DNA from: Amycolatopsis alba DSM 44262
Lineage (GTDB): Bacteria; Actinomycetota; Actinomycetes; Mycobacteriales; Pseudonocardiaceae
DNA: 64,000 nucleotides
Assembly: GCF_000384215.1 (NCBI RefSeq)
Contig: NZ_KB913032.1
Coordinates: forward strand, 5,261,602-5,325,601
Direction: 5' to 3'
Part shown: piece after piece, positions 59,571 through 64,000 of the stretch
Numbering within the stretch: the first letter of the stretch is position 1
Layout: each line of letters starts with the position of its first letter
The notes under the pieces: generated by a model
What the model was told of the DNA's origin: nothing
Seen by the model: only the letters and a program-made list of their open reading frames with translations
Database searches by the model: none
Position numbers and translations under genes: made by a program

Positions 59571-60539
59571 GTCGGCATCTGGACAGCGGGTCCGCGGACG
59601 CGTTATTGCCTACAAATGTAGATGATCATCTCCGGAAGTGGGAAATAATGTCCGGTGGTTGGTCCTTTTCTCCCAATGTCCCCGGTGTCCTGTCGTCGCA
59701 ACCGCCACCAGGATGAAAAAGATTCGCATAGCCCTTGCCGGTCCGTATTTTTCCGGCCTACGGAGAGTTGGACGGGTGCGGCGTGTCCAAGTGTCGATGG
59801 ACGGACTCCGGTGGCGTATCGCGCGAAGCCTGTCGCGCGACAAGGTGCACGTTCGGGCTTGAAAGCAAAGTGGTTCATGTTAGGTGATTGCGCCTTGGCG
59901 AAGTCGCCCTACCAGGGCTTCCCCTTTCGTGCCTCGCCCATACGGATGAAAAAGACTCGAGTTCGTCGATTCCCTCGAATGCGAAGCGAGGTCGCTCGAA
60001 CGGGGATTCCCGGCAGGGAAGGAAACGGTTCCGGAGGACTTCAAGATCATCTCACGAGTGACTCAAGGCCTCGAACGGACCAACCGCTTCTGCAAACAGC
60101 CTAATCGCGTTTCGCGCCGATCAGTACGAATAGCGTAGTTCTGGTGTCGATCTTGAACGAAGATCTTGGACGATGCGCTTCGCTGTGACGTATCCAGATT
60201 GTTCGTCAATTGCCGACAACGATTGGTCATGTCATGCTGACCTTGTGTGCACTCACTGGGGACTGAGGGGCCGCGAGGGCGGCATGCGGCCTTGGGGCGA
60301 TCGTGGATTTCAACCGGCTGGACCGCTGAGCCGGGCCCGTCATGCCCTCGGTCAGGCCGAAGTCGCCGAGAAGTGGGTCCAAGGCGAATTCCGCCCGGGG
60401 TGACTGGGTGAGCCCCGGCGGGTTCGCCGGGGGCATGCCGCCGCCGGTCTCCTGCGAGGCCGGGGTGGCGTTCATGGGGATCCTCAGCGTCGAGGACCAC
60501 CGCCGTGCGGCAGAGGCAGGCGTGGACGGGATCTTGGGT
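59571..60539. other. Low-coding gap between vanX and the StrR-like gene
   Basis: The stretch is locally less GC-rich, and no clear gene is supported on either strand up to the StrR box. The motif GGATGAAAAAGA occurs twice (about 59711 and 59944), each able to start a short nonsense-like ORF. The right part (60227-60475) holds a possible minus-strand ORF listed separately. It may contain decayed genes or long untranslated leaders. Confidence 0.6.
60227..60475 (-). CDS. Possible small ORF, 82 aa, divergent from StrR-like gene
   Basis: The ATG at 60475 has GAGG 6 nt upstream. The first about 50 codons show high third-position GC, as expected for real coding DNA here, and the tail loses this. 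The product (MNATPASQETGGGMPP..., then 'FALDPLLGDFGLTEG') matches no family I know. It could be a truncated remnant or a small peptide gene. Confidence 0.3.
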   Translation of the reverse strand: MNATPASQETGGGMPPANPPGLTQSPRAEFALDPLLGDFGLTEGMTGPAQRSSRLKSTIAPRPHAALAAPQSPVSAHKVSMT

Positions 60540-60568
60540 GTCCAACCACCGAGGCTGTGCAGTTGGAC
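60540..60568. promoter_or_regulatory. StrR/Bbr box upstream of its own gene
   Basis: GTCCAA, exactly 17 nt, then TTGGAC: a perfect match to the StrR/Bbr consensus GTCCAR-N17-YTGGAC. It ends 57 nt before the start of the StrR-like regulator gene, implying autoregulation as reported for the balhimycin activator Bbr. Confidence 0.85.
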
Positions 60569-60625
60569 GGTGCGGTTTTCCGCCGTGCCGAGAAATGGTC
60601 GAATCAAAGATCCAATGGGGGCTAG

Positions 60626-61591
60626 GTGGATCCGATGAGGGTTGACATATTCGCTCTCCCGGTCGTGGAAATCGAACTGTCCCGGCTGTCTTCGGTAGCT
60701 TCGCCGCGAACGTCGGGTGAAGATCCGGAGCATGTCGAGACCTTGTTGTCGGCAGAGGAGGCATTGCCACCTATCCTGGTGCACCGGCCGACGATGCGGG
60801 TGGTCGACGGCTTGCACCGGTTGAAGGCGGCGCGGGTGCGGGGCGACACGACGATCGCGGCGAGGCTGGTCGACGGGGACGAGTCGGACGCGTTCGTTCT
60901 CGCCGTCGAGGCGAACATCAGGCACGGTCTGCCGCTTTCGCTCGCCGATCGCAAACGCGCGGCTCTCCAGATCATCGGCACGCATCCGCAGTGGTCGGAT
61001 CGGCGGGTGGCCTCGGCGACCGGTATCTCCGCGGGGACGGTGGCCGACCTGCGCCGGTGCGGCGGCGAGACCGGGAACGAGGCCAGGATCGGGCGGGACG
61101 GCCGCATCCGCCCCGTCGACAGTTCGGAAAGACGGAGACACGCGGCCGATCTCATCCGCAATGATCCGGGGCTTTCGCTCCGTCAGGTCGCCAAACAGGT
61201 CGGCATCTCGCCGGAGACGGTCCGGGACGTGCGGGGCAGGCTGGAGCGGGGCGAAAGCCCGACCCCGGACGGGAGCAGGCGGCTGCGGACCAAACCGCAT
61301 CCGCTCGGCCGGACGGAACCGGACATCGGCGGCGCGGTGGACCGGGAGCGGCTCGCCGTCCTGGAACAGCTCAAGGCCGATCCCGCGCTGCGGCTGAGCG
61401 AAGTCGGCCGGATCCTGCTGCGCATGCTGTCCATGCATTCCATGGACGGGCAGGAATGGGAGAGGATCCTCCACGGCGTCCCGCCGCATCTGTACGGAGT
61501 GGTCGCCGGGTTCGCCAGGGATCACGCCAGGGTCTGGGCGGGGTTCGCGGATCATCTGGAGAACCGGGCGACCAACCTCGCCGCCGGCTGA
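60626..61591 (+). CDS. StrR-like pathway activator
   Basis: The GTG at 60626 (ATG at 60635 is possible) gives 321 residues. A ParB-like N-terminal domain ('PILVHRPTMRVVDGLHRLKAAR', about 48-70) and a central HTH ('LSLRQVAKQVGISPETVRDV', about 185-205) match the StrR/Bbr family that activates glycopeptide and aminoglycoside clusters. It lies between vanX and the biosynthetic genes. Two StrR boxes in the window support it as an active DNA-binding regulator. Confidence 0.92.
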   Translation: MDPMRVDIFALPVVEIELSRLSSVASPRTSGEDPEHVETLLSAEEALPPILVHRPTMRVVDGLHRLKAARVRGDTTIAARLVDGDESDAFVLAVEANIRHGLPLSLADRKRAALQIIGTHPQWSDRRVASATGISAGTVADLRRCGGETGNEARIGRDGRIRPVDSSERRRHAADLIRNDPGLSLRQVAKQVGISPETVRDVRGRLERGESPTPDGSRRLRTKPHPLGRTEPDIGGAVDRERLAVLEQLKADPALRLSEVGRILLRMLSMHSMDGQEWERILHGVPPHLYGVVAGFARDHARVWAGFADHLENRATNLAAG

Positions 61592-61610
61592 TCGCCGGGC
61601 TGATCCGGCG

Positions 61611-61644
61611 AAGGGGGATGGACGGGGTTCCCGCCATCCCCCTT
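61611..61644. terminator. Terminator after the StrR-like gene
   Basis: AAGGGGGATGG and CCATCCCCCTT form an 11-bp perfect stem followed by TCTCTT, 20 nt past the regulator stop. It separates the activator from prephenate dehydrogenase. Confidence 0.75.
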
Positions 61645-61737
61645 TCTCTTGCGACCTGGCGCCAGGAGTCCATATCGGACAGTCCGGCAGGCGGGGACGA
61701 TGGACCGAACTCCCGATGAACGGCAAAAGGAGCAGCG

Positions 61738-62568
61738 GTGAGCATCGCGAAGGTACTTGTCGTCGGCACCGGCTTGATCGGCACCTCGGTCGCGCTGGCC
61801 CTTCGTGAGCAGGACGTGGCGGTGTACCTCGCGGACGTCGACGCGCGGGCCGCGCACCTTGCGCGGGAGCTCGGCGCGGGCGAGGAGTGGAGCGGCGGGG
61901 AAGTCGATCTGGCGGTGATCGCCGTGCCACCGCCGCTCGTCGCGGAAAAGCTTGCGGAGCTGCAGAAACGGGAAGTCGCGTCGGCGTACACCGATGTCGC
62001 CAGCGTCAAGGCGGGGCCGATCGCCGACGCGCGGCGGCTCGGCTGCGATCCGGCTTCTTACGTGCCGGGGCATCCGCTCGCCGGCCGCGAACGTTCCGGC
62101 CCCGCCGCGGCCCGCGCCGACCTGTTCCTCGGCCGCCCCTGGGCGCTTTGCCCCGGCACAGGGGCGTCCGCGGACGCCGTCCTGCTGGTGCGGGAGCTGG
62201 TGTCGCTGTGCGGGGCGAGCGCCGTCACCGTCGGCGCGGACGAGCACGACTCGGCGGTGGCGCTGGTGTCGCACGCCCCGCACGTGGTGGCGTCGGCCGT
62301 GGCGGCGGCGCTGGAGCGCGGCGACGACGTCGCGTTGAGCCTCGCCGGACAGGGACTGCGCGACGTGACCCGCATCGCCGCCGGGAATCCCTTGTTGTGG
62401 CAAGAAATACTTTCCGGGAACGCCACGAGGGTGGCGGTCGTGCTCGACAGGATCGCGGGTGATCTCGCGGCGGCGGCCTCGGCGTTGCGGTCCGGCGACC
62501 CCGACGAGGTCACGGATCTGCTCCTGCGTGGCGTCGCGGGCCACGCCCGGATCCCCGCAAGGCCTTGA
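61738..62568 (+). CDS. pdh: Prephenate dehydrogenase of glycopeptide cluster
   Basis: The GTG at 61738 follows AAAGGAG; 276 residues. The N-terminal NAD motif (VVGTGLIGTS) and the prephenate dehydrogenase features 'SYVPGHPLAGRERSG' and 'SHAPHVVASA' are present. The enzyme converts prephenate to 4-hydroxyphenylpyruvate, supplying tyrosine, hydroxyphenylglycine and beta-hydroxytyrosine for the antibiotic. Its place after the StrR-like gene matches known vancomycin-type clusters. Confidence 0.92.
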   Translation: MSIAKVLVVGTGLIGTSVALALREQDVAVYLADVDARAAHLARELGAGEEWSGGEVDLAVIAVPPPLVAEKLAELQKREVASAYTDVASVKAGPIADARRLGCDPASYVPGHPLAGRERSGPAAARADLFLGRPWALCPGTGASADAVLLVRELVSLCGASAVTVGADEHDSAVALVSHAPHVVASAVAAALERGDDVALSLAGQGLRDVTRIAAGNPLLWQEILSGNATRVAVVLDRIAGDLAAAASALRSGDPDEVTDLLLRGVAGHARIPARP

Positions 62569-62585
62569 GCCTGGCGGTAAAACGC

Positions 62586-62614
62586 GTCCAAGTGCCGAAA
62601 CTGCTCGCTTGGAC
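62586..62614. promoter_or_regulatory. StrR/Bbr box upstream of the ABC exporter
   Basis: GTCCAA-N17-TTGGAC occurs again, perfectly, 70 nt before the exporter start. In the balhimycin cluster the homologous exporter gene (tba) is also a Bbr target. Confidence 0.85.
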
Positions 62615-62684
62615 TCACTCGTGGACATCGACTCGAATCAGCACGATTGAACTCGCCGACTTGGCTCGTGAGAGAGGTGACCGA

Positions 62685-64000
62685 ATGGACGTGGTGTTGC
62701 GCTTCGAGGGGGTGGACAAGAGTGACGACGATCCCGATCCCTGGGTGACGAAGGTCCGCAAAGGAACCGTGCGCCGGGTGCTCGCCTACTTCCGCCCGCA
62801 CGTCGGCAAGGTGGCGCTCTTCGTCCTCGTCGCCGTCCTGGAGGCGCTGATCGTCGTCGCGACTCCGTTGCTGCTGAAGGAACTCATCGACGGCGGCATC
62901 GTCAAGAACGATCTCGGGGTCGTGGTCTGGATGGCCGTCCTCACCGCCGTGCTCGCCGTGGTGGGCGCGGTGCTGGCGCTGGTTTCGGGCTACATCTCCG
63001 GGAAGATCGGGGAGGGGATCACCTACGACCTCCGGGTCCAGGCGCTCGACCATGTCCGGCGGCTGCCGATCGCGTTCTTCACCCGCACGCAGACCGGGGT
63101 GCTGGTCGGCAGGCTGCACACCGAACTGATCATGGCGCAGCAGCATTTCACCGGTCTGCTCATGGCGGCCACCAGTCTGGTCATGGTCGTGGTGGTGCTG
63201 GCCGAGCTGTTCTACCTTTCGTGGCTCGTCGCCGTCATCTCACTGGTGCTGATCCCGATCTTCCTCGTGCCGTGGATCCGCGTCGGGCGGGTGATCCAGC
63301 GGCGCAGCATCGGGCGGATGGACGCGAACACCGGCCTCGGCGGAATCCTCCAGGAACGGTTCAACGTCCAGGGCGCGATGCTCTCCAAGCTCTTCGGCCG
63401 CCCGGACGAGGAGATGGCCGACTACGCGGATCGCGCCGGGAAGATCCGCGACATCGGCGTGAGCCTTTCCGTCTGGGGCCGGATGGCCTTCGTGATGATG
63501 GGGCTGATGGCCTCGCTCGCCACGGCGCTCGTCTACGGGATCGGCGGCGGGCTCGTGCTCGCCGGGGCGTTCCAGCTCGGCACGCTGGTCGCCATCGCCA
63601 CCCTGCTCGGGCGGATGTTCGGGCCGATCACCCAGCTGTCCGGGATGCAGGAGCTCGCGCAGACCGTCATCGTGAGCTTCTCCCGTGTCTTCGAGCTGCT
63701 CGATCTGAAGCCGTTGATCCAGGAACGCCCCGGCGCGGTCGCCCTCGAAAAGAACGTGGCGCCGGACATCGAGTTCGAGAACGTGTCGTTCCGCTATCCC
63801 ACCGCGGACGAGGTCTCGCTGGTGTCGCTGGAGCATCTGCGGGCCGAGCGGGAGCGCGGGGAGGTTTCGCCGAACGTCCTGAGCGACGTGAGTTTCCGCG
63901 TGGGGGCCGGAACCCTCACCGCGCTCGTCGGCCCGTCCGGCGCGGGGAAGAGCACCATCACCCACCTCGTCTCGCGGCTGTACGACCCGAACTCCGGAAG
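62685..64000 (+). CDS. ABC exporter of glycopeptide cluster, 3' end outside window
   Basis: The ATG at 62685 follows AGAGAGG, and the frame stays open to the window end, about 438 residues visible. An N-terminal transmembrane region (six helices, e.g. 'ALFVLVAVLEALIVVATPLL') is fused to a nucleotide-binding domain whose Walker A GPSGAGKST appears near the end. This is a half-size ABC exporter like Tba of the balhimycin cluster, which exports the glycopeptide. The signature and Walker B motifs would lie just beyond the window. Confidence 0.93.
   Translation, partial: MDVVLRFEGVDKSDDDPDPWVTKVRKGTVRRVLAYFRPHVGKVALFVLVAVLEALIVVATPLLLKELIDGGIVKNDLGVVVWMAVLTAVLAVVGAVLALVSGYISGKIGEGITYDLRVQALDHVRRLPIAFFTRTQTGVLVGRLHTELIMAQQHFTGLLMAATSLVMVVVVLAELFYLSWLVAVISLVLIPIFLVPWIRVGRVIQRRSIGRMDANTGLGGILQERFNVQGAMLSKLFGRPDEEMADYADRAGKIRDIGVSLSVWGRMAFVMMGLMASLATALVYGIGGGLVLAGAFQLGTLVAIATLLGRMFGPITQLSGMQELAQTVIVSFSRVFELLDLKPLIQERPGAVALEKNVAPDIEFENVSFRYPTADEVSLVSLEHLRAERERGEVSPNVLSDVSFRVGAGTLTALVGPSGAGKSTITHLVSRLYDPNSG

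Noticed and set aside
59785..59802. GTCCAA followed by TGGAC, resembling a StrR box
   Set aside because: The spacing is 7 nt instead of 17, so it does not fit the binding consensus.
61668..61705. GTCCAT ... ATGGAC upstream of prephenate dehydrogenase
   Set aside because: The half sites are 26 nt apart and imperfect, so it is not accepted as a StrR box.
60476..61930. Long minus-strand open frame across the StrR-like gene
   Set aside because: It is antisense to a clear regulator gene; only the short right-hand part (60227-60475), listed separately, has any support.
1..64000. CRISPR arrays, tRNA or rRNA genes, insertion sequences
   Set aside because: I saw no regular repeat-spacer array, no tRNA/rRNA sequence and no transposase. 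The IS30-like HTH at 32213 is part of a regulator.

Overview
The window is high-GC actinomycete DNA, most likely Amycolatopsis. The right end carries the resistance and entry genes of a vancomycin/ristocetin-type glycopeptide antibiotic cluster: vanH-vanA-vanX, a StrR-like activator, prephenate dehydrogenase, and an ABC exporter that runs off the window. The rest is typical actinomycete chromosome: TAT and lipoprotein exports, many TetR/MarR/GntR/AraC/LuxR/SARP regulators, a modular PKS, and long perfect palindromes between genes.

Layout. 1-6.6 kb (+): the 3' part of a VMAP-C-like protein, a MoxR-type AAA+ ATPase with an apparent frameshift, and a 1471-residue SAV_2336/NB-ARC/TPR protein of the FxsT type. 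Together they resemble an NTP-dependent VMAP/MoxR conflict system. 6.6-9.55 kb (-): an opposing operon of a 58-residue small ORF, a Crp/Fnr regulator, a 65-residue FxsA-like precursor peptide, and a HExxH-type (2-oxoglutarate) peptide hydroxylase. No radical-SAM maturase is visible, so this is the best candidate for an undescribed system. 9.6-16.7 kb: a small membrane protein, a repeat-rich gap, a TAT-exported phospholipase C (also apparently frameshifted), a DUF4232 lipoprotein, a membrane protein/YtrA-type GntR pair with an operator, and a MarR/EamA efflux pair with an operator.

16.6-29.3 kb: a compact cryptic polyketide locus. It holds a one-module PKS (AL-ACP-KS-AT-DH-KR-ACP, no thioesterase), a P450, a DrrAB-type ABC exporter and an AfsR-like SARP regulator. 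The P450/exporter divergent promoter contains mirror-image hexamer repeats at 11-bp spacing. 29.4-45.8 kb: accessory metabolism and secreted proteins, including a PEBP protein, a PQQ-like membrane protein, an SDR, a TetR-controlled flavoprotein/reductase pair, an esterase, a DUF1540 protein, an FG-GAP protein, a ricin-type lectin enzyme, an AraC regulator, a GH15 enzyme, an MFS exporter and a potassium channel. 46.2-54.7 kb: two paralogous large LAL-type LuxR regulators around small stress/membrane proteins, then an AI-2E family transporter.

55-64 kb: an unknown 450-residue protein, vanHAX, a 1.17-kb low-coding gap, and the start of the glycopeptide cluster. Two perfect StrR/Bbr boxes (GTCCAA-N17-TTGGAC) lie upstream of the activator gene and of the exporter. 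This suggests autoregulation and direct control of export; the prephenate dehydrogenase feeds tyrosine-derived precursors.
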